Positions 1-7,905 are shown, counted from the first letter of the stretch. The stretch: DNA of 64,000 nucleotides from Arthrobacter sp. 260 (GCF_013116745.1 NZ_JABFOE010000003.1:248001-312000); one strand, 5' to 3'. Notes: generated by a model from the letters alone, not told the origin. Made by a program: numbers and translations.

Positions 1-1547
1 AAGGCGGTCAGGTTGACCCCCTCAGGCAGTAGATCGAAGATCTCCCCGAGGTCATCGTCGATGATCAGGTTCCCGTCCTGGAAGTCCACTGGACACAGGG
101 CCTCGTCGTGGAGCTTCTCGGCGTTTCCCTCTTCCTTTTCGTCGCCATCCAGATCGTCGACATACGTTCCGTGCCCCGCATACTGCACCACCAGGACGTC
201 CCCTGCGGCGCTGTGGCTGACCAGGTCAAAAATTCCCTGCAGTATGTTGACCCGGGTCGCCTGCGCATCGAGGAGGGTGGTCACTTCGAAGCCCACCGAC
301 TCCAACTGGCTGCCCCAGGCCTGTGCGTCGGCCACGCAGCCGAAGAGCTCGCTTCCCGGCGGGTACGCGTTGATCCCGATGCACAGCGCCCGACGGGCAT
401 TACCCCGCGCCAGCTCGGCGGTGGGGGCGGCATTGACCAACGGCTCGTCAAGGGTCCGGGCGGCGCCGAAGGGTTTCGGCTTTTTGCCGGTCACCCGGCG
501 GGCGACGCTCTCCATGGTGGCGGCATCATCGTCAAACCCGCCGTGCGATGTGGCGGTGCTGCGATGTGTTTCCGGACCGCTTCGGGTGACCGACCAGATC
601 ACCTCTGCCTTGGCCGTGTCCCCCTCGACGCCGAAGAACTTCCGTAGCTCCGGGTCGGTGTTAACGCATTCCTGGAGTCCGAGGATGGGTGTGAATTCTT
701 CTTTTTCGAAGGACGCCCGAACCAGGTACAACAGGGACTTGCCGTAGAGGACGCCGCCGACGGTATCGTCCAGTTCAGTCTGCTGCTTCATGGTGAACAT
801 GGCCAGGGACTTGATGCCCTTCCCCACCTCGGGTACCAGCCGCGCCTTGAACGTGTCAGTGCGGACTGCTGGGGCCAACAGGTTCAGTGACGTGAATTCC
901 GGCAGGCCAGCCCGCAACGCGGCCGGCACGAAATAGGAATGGAAGATGGACCCGGCGCTGTGCCCGACGGCGTGCACGGTGGTCTTTGGATTCGCGGCCA
1001 CGTATTTCCCGAGGGCCTGTGCCACGTACAGCGCCCCACCACCGGCGGCCGATGCGACCTCGGCGAAGCGCTTCATTTCACCCCAGATCCGTTCGCCGCC
1101 GGCAGCTCGTGCAGTGAGTTCGACAGCCCTGTCTTTCAGGTCACCCACCACGCCGCGGGCGCCGGGAAGGGCGCCGAAGAGGGCGTCGAGGAATCCGGTC
1201 TCCCAGACGAAGAAGATCGGGTACACGCCGTTCGCTGTCCACCACTCGCGCTGCCGGTGCGCGGACCGCAGTCCTGACGACTCGCTGACCAGCCCGCCGT
1301 GCGCGTAGATCACGATCGGCACCCCGGTCCTGGCTGCGGCGAAAGCCGGCAGATGCTGCTCAAAGATGGCATCGACGTCCGCGGCAGTGGTGCTGATCTC
1401 GCCCCCGGAGGAGAACTTTCCGCGGCTCAGGTTCACAACATGCGGCTTCAGCAAAGCGAGCTGTTCAGCACTCAGGCCCGACCCTCGCGCAGCGGCGACA
1501 GACGCAGCAGATTCCGCAGTGGTGGACTCCATCGTCCTGGGCTCCAT
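1..1547 (-). CDS. Alpha/beta-hydrolase and caspase (peptidase C14) fusion protein, 3' end outside window
   Basis: I translated this frame from the minus strand; it stays open for 515 codons and runs off the left edge. The N-terminal half (about residues 70-250) looks like an alpha/beta hydrolase: a YAHGG oxyanion segment near residue 83 and a GHSAGS nucleophile elbow near 197. From about residue 386 a caspase p20 fold begins (RALCIGINAYPP, then a CVADAQAW helix) with the catalytic-His motif YAGHGT near residue 457. The Cys motif (DxCHSG type) would lie beyond the edge, so activity cannot be judged. The ATG at 1547 has a GAGGAG ribosome site 5-6 nt upstream. It is divergent from the metalloprotease gene and shares an operator-like repeat with the second caspase gene. 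A lipase/esterase joined to a caspase is an uncommon arrangement; the substrate is unknown. Confidence 0.8.
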   Translation of the reverse strand, partial: MEPRTMESTTAESAASVAAARGSGLSAEQLALLKPHVVNLSRGKFSSGGEISTTAADVDAIFEQHLPAFAAARTGVPIVIYAHGGLVSESSGLRSAHRQREWWTANGVYPIFFVWETGFLDALFGALPGARGVVGDLKDRAVELTARAAGGERIWGEMKRFAEVASAAGGGALYVAQALGKYVAANPKTTVHAVGHSAGSIFHSYFVPAALRAGLPEFTSLNLLAPAVRTDTFKARLVPEVGKGIKSLAMFTMKQQTELDDTVGGVLYGKSLLYLVRASFEKEEFTPILGLQECVNTDPELRKFFGVEGDTAKAEVIWSVTRSGPETHRSTATSHGGFDDDAATMESVARRVTGKKPKPFGAARTLDEPLVNAAPTAELARGNARRALCIGINAYPPGSELFGCVADAQAWGSQLESVGFEVTTLLDAQATRVNILQGIFDLVSHSAAGDVLVVQYAGHGTYVDDLDGDEKEEGNAEKLHDEALCPVDFQDGNLIIDDDLGEIFDLLPEGVNLTA

Positions 1548-1608
1548 GGCTACTCCTCGGTGAGAACTGTCGGCTGGTACTGCCACTACGCCCGGCGCGG
1601 TGGCTGCC

Positions 1609-1643
1609 AGTATCAGTCCGAGCCTGTTACTGGGGCGTTACTG
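1609..1643 (-). promoter_or_regulatory. Predicted promoter/operator of the hydrolase-caspase gene
   Basis: Read on the minus strand there are two CAGTAAC units with an 11-bp period (1643-1637 and 1632-1626), then 11 nt, then GATACT (1614-1609) as a -10 candidate. The same layout occurs before the second caspase gene. Repeats with this period near the -35 position are the usual pattern for OmpR/PhoB-type or SARP activators. The regulator is not known. Confidence 0.55.
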
Positions 1644-1682
1644 GGGGTTTGCCTTGACGCTGCGTTTGCCGCGCGGGATATT
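1626..1682 (+). promoter_or_regulatory. Predicted promoter of the metalloprotease gene with upstream 11-bp direct repeats
   Basis: TTGACG (1654-1659), a 17-nt spacer and GATATT (1677-1682) make a good sigma-A-type promoter about 80 nt upstream of the ATG at 1761. The GTTACTGGGGC / GTTACTGGGGG direct repeats (1626-1647) end 6 nt upstream of the -35, where an activator could touch RNA polymerase. One operator could therefore serve both divergent genes. Confidence 0.55.
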
Positions 1683-1760
1683 TCTCCTACCTGTTCGACG
1701 GGTCGCCGGGGACCGCAGGGAATCCCGCGGGCCGACGGCGGGTGATAGGGAGGGAACCAG

Positions 1761-3413
1761 ATGGCAGGCGTGATGCTCGGTCCCGGCAGTCACACGGGGG
1801 AGTTGCGCCCCCTCACGATCCTGGCCGAGGGTCCTTTCACTGTGGGCCCGGATGGTCCGATGACGACGACGCTGCGGGTGCCAGTGGAGCGCATCGGTGG
1901 CGGACCGCGGGGTGCACGGTTCGACGTCGTCGTCCGCGGCCAACGGGGTAAGCCGCTTGACCTGCTGCTTGGGGATGAGACCGACCCGTGGATGCTGATG
2001 GACGAGTGCCCTCCTCCCAATTTGTCCGACCTGCTGGCTGATCGTCGGTTCCTCGCGCAGCACACCTACGCGGTCGCGGCGTCGACCCTTGCCGCATTTG
2101 AATCGACCCTGGGCCGCCGGATGGGCTGGGCCCGCGGCAGGAGGCTCCGGATCCACGCCTACGATACGGTTCCCTACGCCGACTCCGGCTACGACCGGGA
2201 GGAGGGGGTGATCCGCTTCGGGCACCGGAGGGATCGCCGTGAGCGGCTGGCTGTCCCGTTGGCGTTGTACCGGGACCTTGTCGCGCACGAGGTGACCCAT
2301 GCGATCCTTGCCGGGTACCGACCTCGCTGGTCGGACCAGGTGGCCTCCCTGGACCAGTTCGCTCTCCATGAGGCTATCTCCGACCTGGTGGCCATGCTGT
2401 CGGTGTTTTCGTCAGCCGAGCGGGTGGAGCAGCTCCTTGATCCCCGCGGCGTTGGGGTGCCGGACCTTGAAGGTCTCGATGAGCAGATCCTTTTGAGTGG
2501 TCTGTTCAGCTTCGGCGATGGATTGTTCTCGCATGGGCCGGCGAGGCAATCCATGCGGACTCCGGTGCCTGGCGACTGGCGTACGCTGCCGGACCCGCAC
2601 CGTCGGGCGGAGCCGGTGGTGCAGGCGGTCCTGAACGTGGTGGCCCGGCTCTGGAAGACCCGGCTGGACCAGCCGGGGGGACGATCCAGTCTGTATCAGG
2701 TGGCGAAGTCAGGCGCGAAGGTGGGCGAGCAGGTGCTGGCGATGCTGATCCGCGGACTAGGCTACATGGCACCGGTGGATGTGACGTGGTCCGATTTCCT
2801 GCGCGGGATCCTTTCAGCCGATCTGGTGCTCGTCCCGCAGGACAGGTATCGGTATCGGCAGGTGGTCCGGGATGCGTTCGCTGAGGTGGGAGTCACCGTC
2901 CCCGCCGATGAACTGCTGGCCGGGACGGGCGGAATGCGCAGCCTCAGGTACCCGGTCCGATTGTCAGCTCTTGGCACAGACCCGGAGGAGATTGTCAGAT
3001 TCATCTGGGAGAACAGTGACCTGCTGCGGGAAACCGCAATGGATGAGCGGCACTCGATCACTGTGGACCGGGTGCGGCCCAGCATCAGGGTCAGTCCCGA
3101 CGGTTTCGTTGTTTCGGAGATCGGCGCCTCCTTTGTGCAGGAGTTCACGGTGGGCCGTTCGGAGATGCGCAGGATGGGTCTTTCCGGGCCGGGCCCGGTG
3201 ACGCTGCGGGGAGGCGGGTTGCTTCGCTTCGATGAGGGAGGCCACCTTTGTTACGCCGCGTTGAAGCCGGTCTACGACCCGGTGCGGCAGCAGGAGTATC
3301 AGCAGGCCAAGGCCCGTGACGCTGCCATGCTCAGGCAGATCACCACCCCTGAAGCCGGAGCGGGGACCGGGCCGGCGAAGCTCACATTCCACAGCCAGGG
3401 GAGGGGGAGATAG
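1761..3413 (+). CDS. Thermolysin-like (gluzincin) metalloprotease, no signal peptide
   Basis: The 550-residue protein has HEVTH at residues 176-180 and, 24 residues on, ALHEAISDLVAML with Glu204 as the probable third zinc ligand. The E-x-x-SD order matches the NEAxSD helix of M4 peptidases such as thermolysin. About 300 residues follow that I do not recognise. There is no signal peptide or membrane segment, so the enzyme is probably cytoplasmic, whereas M4 enzymes are normally secreted pre-pro-proteins. The ATG at 1761 follows a GGGAGGGA ribosome site. The gene sits between two caspase genes, divergent from the first and convergent with the second (17 nt between stops). It could be a partner or substrate of the caspases; that is inference. 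The zinc-site call is firm and the family placement moderate. Confidence 0.8.
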   Translation: MAGVMLGPGSHTGELRPLTILAEGPFTVGPDGPMTTTLRVPVERIGGGPRGARFDVVVRGQRGKPLDLLLGDETDPWMLMDECPPPNLSDLLADRRFLAQHTYAVAASTLAAFESTLGRRMGWARGRRLRIHAYDTVPYADSGYDREEGVIRFGHRRDRRERLAVPLALYRDLVAHEVTHAILAGYRPRWSDQVASLDQFALHEAISDLVAMLSVFSSAERVEQLLDPRGVGVPDLEGLDEQILLSGLFSFGDGLFSHGPARQSMRTPVPGDWRTLPDPHRRAEPVVQAVLNVVARLWKTRLDQPGGRSSLYQVAKSGAKVGEQVLAMLIRGLGYMAPVDVTWSDFLRGILSADLVLVPQDRYRYRQVVRDAFAEVGVTVPADELLAGTGGMRSLRYPVRLSALGTDPEEIVRFIWENSDLLRETAMDERHSITVDRVRPSIRVSPDGFVVSEIGASFVQEFTVGRSEMRRMGLSGPGPVTLRGGGLLRFDEGGHLCYAALKPVYDPVRQQEYQQAKARDAAMLRQITTPEAGAGTGPAKLTFHSQGRGR

Positions 3414-3430
3414 GGCCGAGGACCTCCCGC

Positions 3431-4264
3431 TTAACCTTGGAACGCGGCGCCCCAGGCTGTGCCCTTTGCTGCCGCCGGGGCTTCGAGTTGCGCGCGTTGG
3501 GTGAATTTCCCGCCGCGCAGGTCTGCGCTGACCTGCTTCAACACATCGCGTCGGCTTTTTGCTGGATCCTCCCTCAGTGCTTTGAGGAAAAAGTAGCTGA
3601 AGGCGCCACTGTACCGCCCCGAGAAGTCAGCATCGGCGGCCGTCTGGTCCGATCGGCAGGCCGCGAACAGGACTGGCTTTGCCGCGGCGTCGGACCGGAC
3701 CAGGTCGCGGAAAGCGCGCGGATCCGCCGATTCAGTCCGTTCCAGGCCAAGCGGTGTGGGAGGCGGGACGAACCGGGGCCGCCTGGTGGGAAGCAGATCC
3801 AGTGCGCGCAACCCGGACCCGCTATGGCAGGTGTCCAGGACGACGTCGAGCAGCACGCCGTCAGGCAGGGTAGCCAGCAGGTCATGCAACTCGTCGTCGA
3901 GGATCAGGGTGGAGGCGTCCCACTGGTCGCCCTTCTGTCTCATGTCGAAGGTAACGAACGCTTCGTCGGCCCCGTCCGGCTCGTCCCCCGACACGTCGAG
4001 GACCTGAGTGCCGTGGCTGGAGAACGTGAACACCAGGTGGTCACCCGGTTTGGCCCGCTTCACCATCGCCTGCAGCTTGCCGATGACCGCAGCCTTGGTG
4101 GCCTTCGAGTCCAGGAGTACCGTCACGTTCCGTTTCGCGAACCCATACTGTTCGGCGAGTATCGCCGCGAAGTCCTTGGCGTCGTTGACGCATCCGTTGA
4201 GCCAACCGTTGGTCGGCAGGTTCTCAAACTTGTTGATGCCGACACAGAGCGCGTACTTGGACAT
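3431..4264 (-). CDS. Caspase-like peptidase (C14, bacterial metacaspase type)
   Basis: This 277-residue protein is a single caspase domain. It starts MSKYALCVGINKF, has a GCVNDAKDF helix at about 24-32, the His motif SSHGT (His84) and the Cys motif DTCHSGSG (Cys146). Both halves of the catalytic dyad are present, so it should be an active cysteine peptidase. After residue 160 a Pro/Arg-rich linker leads to a small-subunit-like part with FAACRSDQTA and YSGAFSYFFLKAL. The ATG at 4264 is preceded by GGGAGGA. There is no signal peptide, so it is cytoplasmic. Bacterial metacaspases generally cut after Arg or Lys and have been tied to cell death and to defence systems; which applies here is open. 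It shares its promoter layout with the hydrolase-caspase gene. Confidence 0.88.
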   Translation of the reverse strand: MSKYALCVGINKFENLPTNGWLNGCVNDAKDFAAILAEQYGFAKRNVTVLLDSKATKAAVIGKLQAMVKRAKPGDHLVFTFSSHGTQVLDVSGDEPDGADEAFVTFDMRQKGDQWDASTLILDDELHDLLATLPDGVLLDVVLDTCHSGSGLRALDLLPTRRPRFVPPPTPLGLERTESADPRAFRDLVRSDAAAKPVLFAACRSDQTAADADFSGRYSGAFSYFFLKALREDPAKSRRDVLKQVSADLRGGKFTQRAQLEAPAAAKGTAWGAAFQG

Positions 4265-4308
4265 GGCACCGTCCTCCCTCGGTTCCTGCCCCGTCGCAGG
4301 TACGCGGC

Positions 4309-4344
4309 AACCTAGCGGAGGAGGTGTTACTGGGCTGTTACTGG
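4309..4344 (-). promoter_or_regulatory. Predicted promoter/operator of the second caspase gene
   Basis: On the minus strand, CAGTAAC at 4343-4337 and 4332-4326 repeat with an 11-bp period, followed by 11 nt and TAGGTT (4314-4309) as a -10 candidate. Unit sequence, period and distance to the -10 equal those before the first caspase gene, 2.7 kb away. There is no good -35; the repeats occupy that place, as in activator-dependent promoters. Confidence 0.55.
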
Positions 4345-4372
4345 CCAGACGGAGCGGGATGCCAGTGAGGGG

Positions 4373-5482
4373 CTAGCGGCTGGACTTCAGAGCCCTGAAA
4401 GTGGCCATCTGCCGGTGCCGACGTTGCAGGCTGTCGCGGCGTGGGGTGGGGTTCGCCTCGGCGGGTTCAGCCGTCAGGTCAATGTGGCGTTCCCCGTAGT
4501 GCCACAGCAGCACATCATCGAGGAGCCGGTCGGGTCCCGGCGAGTACCTGTGGTCGAGGGCGCGGCGCACCGAAGTGATGGTGTCCGCCTGCAGCAGTGA
4601 CGCAAGGGCCGTCGTCGTCGTCAGTCCGTGGGCGGCAAGCAGCTCGGCCGCCCAGCCCCAGTTGTCGTCAGTCTTCCGGTCGACGTGCGGGAGGAGCGTC
4701 TGCCACACGTCCCGTACCCGGTTCGGGGTTAGCGGGACGCTGCCCTCCCCGTACTCGTCCCAGAAACCGGTGACCGTTTCATACCGTTCATGCAGTTCGG
4801 CGAATGCCGACTCAACGGATTCGAGCATCGCCGCGGTACCGGTGAACTGGCGGTCGAAGTACGGACTCCATGCCTTGGGGTTGGAGGCCTTGAATCGGAT
4901 GTCGTGTTCGATTTCGGACCATGCGTGGGCCAGGACGGTGCGGATCTGGACTTCAAACATGTAACTGCCGCCGGCTTTCGCTGCCGGGTCCAGTGCCTTC
5001 TGGTAGTCCTTGACGGCTTCGCTCTGGATTGTCCGCAGGATCAGGTGACGGCTGGAGTATCCGTAGGTGCCCGATTCGATGGTGCCGATGTCCTTTTCCC
5101 GATCCCCCCGGCAGTCGAAGTCCTGCCGCTGCCGCTTGATCAGATTTGCCGCGACATCCACCTCGTGCGGCAGGGTGGTGATCACCCTGACACCGACAAC
5201 GTCGGTGAGGTTTCGCAGCGGGTCAGGAAACACCAGGGTCGGCAGGTCACCGGGAACGGTTGCGGCGAGCATGCGGGAGGCCTTGTCGCGGAACGACTCG
5301 ACGGTCTTGGTGCGGGCCGTGACGAACAGTGGGTTCAGTTCGGTGCCGACAAAAATTTCCTGGATACCGGCCTGCATCTGACGGGTGACCTCTTCGAGGC
5401 GCGGCCGGACCCGCTCGAACTCGCGGGTGCTCGCTTCCACCGCGGGGCGGAGACGGTCATCCAACTGATCCCAGGCGCTCAT
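4373..5482 (-). CDS. RelA/SpoT-domain (p)ppGpp synthetase-like protein without hydrolase or TGS domain
   Basis: The 369-residue protein carries a nucleotidyltransferase domain of the RelA/SpoT family at about residues 45-200. Visible motifs are RTKTVESFRDK (57-67), DVVGVRV (94-100), YGYSSRH (140-146) and EVQIRT (177-182), matching the ATP/GTP-binding and catalytic elements of active alarmone synthetases. The HD hydrolase domain and the TGS/ACT regulatory domains of the long Rel enzyme are missing. The C-terminal 170 residues are unassigned. The ATG at 5482 has GGAGGAG 5 nt upstream. It lies upstream of and co-directional with the caspase gene, separated by 108 nt that hold the caspase promoter. 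Related stand-alone synthetases act in stress or as toxins (ToxSAS, CapRel); which group this joins cannot be decided by eye. Confidence 0.85.
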   Translation of the reverse strand: MSAWDQLDDRLRPAVEASTREFERVRPRLEEVTRQMQAGIQEIFVGTELNPLFVTARTKTVESFRDKASRMLAATVPGDLPTLVFPDPLRNLTDVVGVRVITTLPHEVDVAANLIKRQRQDFDCRGDREKDIGTIESGTYGYSSRHLILRTIQSEAVKDYQKALDPAAKAGGSYMFEVQIRTVLAHAWSEIEHDIRFKASNPKAWSPYFDRQFTGTAAMLESVESAFAELHERYETVTGFWDEYGEGSVPLTPNRVRDVWQTLLPHVDRKTDDNWGWAAELLAAHGLTTTTALASLLQADTITSVRRALDHRYSPGPDRLLDDVLLWHYGERHIDLTAEPAEANPTPRRDSLQRRHRQMATFRALKSSR

Positions 5483-5551
5483 TTAGACTCCTCCGACGAT
5501 GGCTTCCAGTCATCCTATCGGGCGGGTCTGACAGTTCCGGTGGAGCGGTGC

Positions 5552-5872
5552 TTAGAGCACACCGCCGATCTGCCCCTGGCGTCCGGCGGTGGGCATTGAG
5601 TGGCCGTCCACTGGCCGGTCCTCGTCGCTGGTGGTGCCCTGCCGCGTGTCATAGCTGCGGGGGGTACGCAGATCACGCGACCGCTTCACCAGCCCGGTGA
5701 TCACCAGAAACAGGCCCCCAACCAGGAGGACTACTCCCAGCCCGAAGAGCGCCAGCGACAGCCCCTCGGCCGTTCCACTGAAAACCTCGAACAGTGGTGT
5801 CGGCAGGATAAATAGTGTGGCTACCAATGCCACGCCGCCCGTGATGAGCCGCCGTGTTCCTTTGGTGAGCAT
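5552..5872 (-). CDS. Small two-helix membrane protein
   Basis: A 106-residue protein with two hydrophobic stretches: one near residues 10-30 (ITGGVALVATLFILPTPLF) and one near 40-63 (LALFGLGVVLLVGGLFLVI). A basic turn and a polar, Gly/Thr-rich cytoplasmic-type tail follow. I chose the ATG at 5872 because GGGGGA stands just upstream; the frame is open 30 nt further to another ATG. It is 69 nt upstream of the alarmone synthetase gene on the same strand and may be co-transcribed with it. I do not recognise a family. Confidence 0.65.
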   Translation of the reverse strand: MLTKGTRRLITGGVALVATLFILPTPLFEVFSGTAEGLSLALFGLGVVLLVGGLFLVITGLVKRSRDLRTPRSYDTRQGTTSDEDRPVDGHSMPTAGRQGQIGGVL

Positions 5873-5970
5873 CGTTCCCCCTTGATTGGTCATTCCATTC
5901 AAACACCCGGCACCTCACCTGGGAAGGGTGGCACCGGTGCGAGTGAGGTGCGCCGGTTACGCTGTGCGGT

Positions 5971-6858
5971 GTGGACAACCTACGCCGACGCACCGTTCTG
6001 GGCGCCGCTGGCCTCGCCGCCGCGGCTGCACTCGCGGGCTGCGCGGCGGCCAGGCCCGGCCCGTCACCGAAGCAACCGGAGGAACCAGTGACACCCCAGC
6101 GCTACACCTATGGCGATGATCCCAGCCAGTTTGCCGAGCTGTACCTGCCGGCTGGTGAGAGGCTCCCGGGCGTCGTTGTGATTATCCACGGTGGATACTG
6201 GCGATCCGGGTACGGCCTGGATCTGGGGCAACCGCTGGCCGAGGACCTCGCGTCCCGTGGCTACGCCTGCTGGAACCTCGAGTACCGGCGGGCGGGGAAT
6301 GGTGGCGGCTGGCCGGAGACCTTCGCCGATGTGGACGCCGGAATAGACCTTCTGGCCACGGCGGCAAGTGATCACGGTCTGGACCTGGCGGTGACAACGG
6401 CACTTGGACACTCCGCAGGCGGCCACCTTGCGGTATGGGCGGCGGGACGGTCATCGTTGCCCGGCGGCGCTCCAGGAGCCGGGGTACCAGCGGTGCCGCT
6501 GACCGGTGTCGTCAGCCAGTCCGGGGTGCTCAACCTCGTGGAGGCACACAACCTGGGGTTGGGTGACGGAGCGGTATTGAACCTGATGGGCGTGGATCCG
6601 GCCGGGGACGCGGAGCGTTACCGCACGGCCGATCCCATGGCAGCCATTCCGTTGGCTGTCCCGGTCCTTGCACTGCACGGAGAGGAGGACTCGACAGTGC
6701 CGGTCAGCCAGTCCCAAAGCTACGTAACGGCTGCCCTTGCCGCCGGGGCGGAGGCGGAGTTGCAGCTGATCCCCGGGGACCACTTCGCGATGATTACCCC
6801 GGGAACCGATGCCTGGGCGCAGGTGGTGGGGGCGGTGGACCGCCTGATGGGTCGCTGA
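5971..6858 (+). CDS. Exported alpha/beta-hydrolase (esterase/kynurenine formamidase-like), lipoprotein with Tat-type signal
   Basis: The 295-residue protein begins with NLRRRTVLGAAGL and a lipobox LAGC (Cys24), indicating Tat export and lipid anchoring at the outer face of the membrane. The hydrolase domain shows HGG at 73-75 (oxyanion hole), GHSAGGH with Ser148, LHGEEDSTVPV (acidic residue near 236) and PGDHFAM (His near 269), so the catalytic triad is complete. The pattern fits BD-FAE/kynurenine formamidase-like esterases that cleave small esters or amides; the true substrate is unknown. The start is a GTG at 5971 without a strong ribosome site. Confidence 0.82.
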   Translation: MDNLRRRTVLGAAGLAAAAALAGCAAARPGPSPKQPEEPVTPQRYTYGDDPSQFAELYLPAGERLPGVVVIIHGGYWRSGYGLDLGQPLAEDLASRGYACWNLEYRRAGNGGGWPETFADVDAGIDLLATAASDHGLDLAVTTALGHSAGGHLAVWAAGRSSLPGGAPGAGVPAVPLTGVVSQSGVLNLVEAHNLGLGDGAVLNLMGVDPAGDAERYRTADPMAAIPLAVPVLALHGEEDSTVPVSQSQSYVTAALAAGAEAELQLIPGDHFAMITPGTDAWAQVVGAVDRLMGR

Positions 6859-6935
6859 TCCAAAGAAAGCGCAATGGTTACTGTTGCTCCGGTTCGGCGA
6901 TACGGTGTTCAGACCGGCTGAAAGGGCTACGTCAG

Positions 6936-7856
6936 ATGAGCAGCACCATCATCCCCGTGCTCGAAATTGGAGGCACCCACCTCACTGCTGCCCTGGTGGA
7001 ATCCGGAACGTGGGCGATTGATCGACCTTCCCTGGCCCGGGTCGACCTTCAGGCTCAGGGGACCGCGGAGAGCCTGATTGAAGCGATCGGCGTGGCCGCG
7101 GATGCTCTCACCGCCGCCCCAGGAGCCATCTGGTCCGTCGCGATTCCCGGCCCCTTCGACTATGCAACGGGGGTTGGCCGTTTTGAGAACGTAGGAAAGT
7201 TCGACAGCCTCAACGGCGTTCACGTTCGGAATGCCCTAATGGACCGCATCACTCCCACTCCGGGGATGATTCACTTCCTCAACGACGCTGACGCTTTCGG
7301 GGTGGGGGAGTACGCCCTCGGAGCTGCCCGGGGTCACGACCGGGCGCTCTGCATCACCCTCGGTACCGGCGTGGGTTCGACCTTCCTGAACCACGGCGAA
7401 CCGGTCGGCACTGGTCCGACAGTCTCACCGGATGGCAGCATCCATCACGAAATCTATCGGGGAAGCCCACTGGAGCACACCGTGTCCCGACGGGCTATCC
7501 GGGCAGCCTATGCAGCGGCGGCCGGAATGGACCCGGCAACAGGTCCCGACGTCCACGCCATCGCCACCCGGAGCCGCGCCGGCGATGACACCGCCCGCCA
7601 GGTGCTGGATACGGCATTCGGTGCACTGGGGGAAACCCTCGCGATGGTGCTGAAACGCTTCGACGCCGGCATTCTGGTGATCGGCGGCTCAATGGCCCGA
7701 TCCTGGGATCTGGTGGAACCGGCGATCCGCGCGGGAATGACTCTCGAAGACCGGCGGCTCGCGGACTTCAGGATCGAGCGGGCCATCCTGCCCGACGACG
7801 CCGCCCTGGTGGGTGCCGCGTACTGGGCTTCACGCCGCGAGGATCACGGCCGCTGA
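6936..7856 (+). CDS. ROK-family sugar kinase
   Basis: The 306-residue protein has the ROK/actin-fold phosphate-1 motif LEIGGTH (9-15) at the N-terminus and a second phosphate loop LGTGVGST near 140, followed by LVIGGSMA near 250 for nucleotide binding. It should phosphorylate a hexose such as glucose, fructose or an acyl-amino sugar with ATP in the cytoplasm. The Cys-rich zinc motif (GCxCGxxGCxE) of many ROK members is absent; the matching region reads DGSIHHEIYRGSPLE. ROK members without this motif exist, so it is not necessarily inactive. The ATG at 6936 follows GAAAGGG. It stands alone and is convergent with the lipoprotein gene. Confidence 0.85.
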   Translation: MSSTIIPVLEIGGTHLTAALVESGTWAIDRPSLARVDLQAQGTAESLIEAIGVAADALTAAPGAIWSVAIPGPFDYATGVGRFENVGKFDSLNGVHVRNALMDRITPTPGMIHFLNDADAFGVGEYALGAARGHDRALCITLGTGVGSTFLNHGEPVGTGPTVSPDGSIHHEIYRGSPLEHTVSRRAIRAAYAAAAGMDPATGPDVHAIATRSRAGDDTARQVLDTAFGALGETLAMVLKRFDAGILVIGGSMARSWDLVEPAIRAGMTLEDRRLADFRIERAILPDDAALVGAAYWASRREDHGR

Positions 7857-7880
7857 GCACCTGATGCTCCCTGCAGCCCA

Positions 7881-7905
7881 GCCGTCAGCCTCGCGGGCTG
7901 ACGGC
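7881..7905. terminator. Bidirectional hairpin terminator
   Basis: GCCGTCAGCC (7881-7890) pairs perfectly with GGCTGACGGC (7896-7905) around a 5-nt loop. It lies between the convergent ROK kinase and lipoprotein genes. There is no clear T-run on either side, so it may act with Rho or as an I-shaped terminator common in actinobacteria. Confidence 0.6.

Noticed and set aside
13..747. A long plus-strand open frame at the left edge
   Set aside because: It is a shadow of the minus-strand caspase fusion, whose frame shows clear hydrolase and caspase motifs; the plus-strand product is Ser/Arg/Pro-rich with no family pattern.
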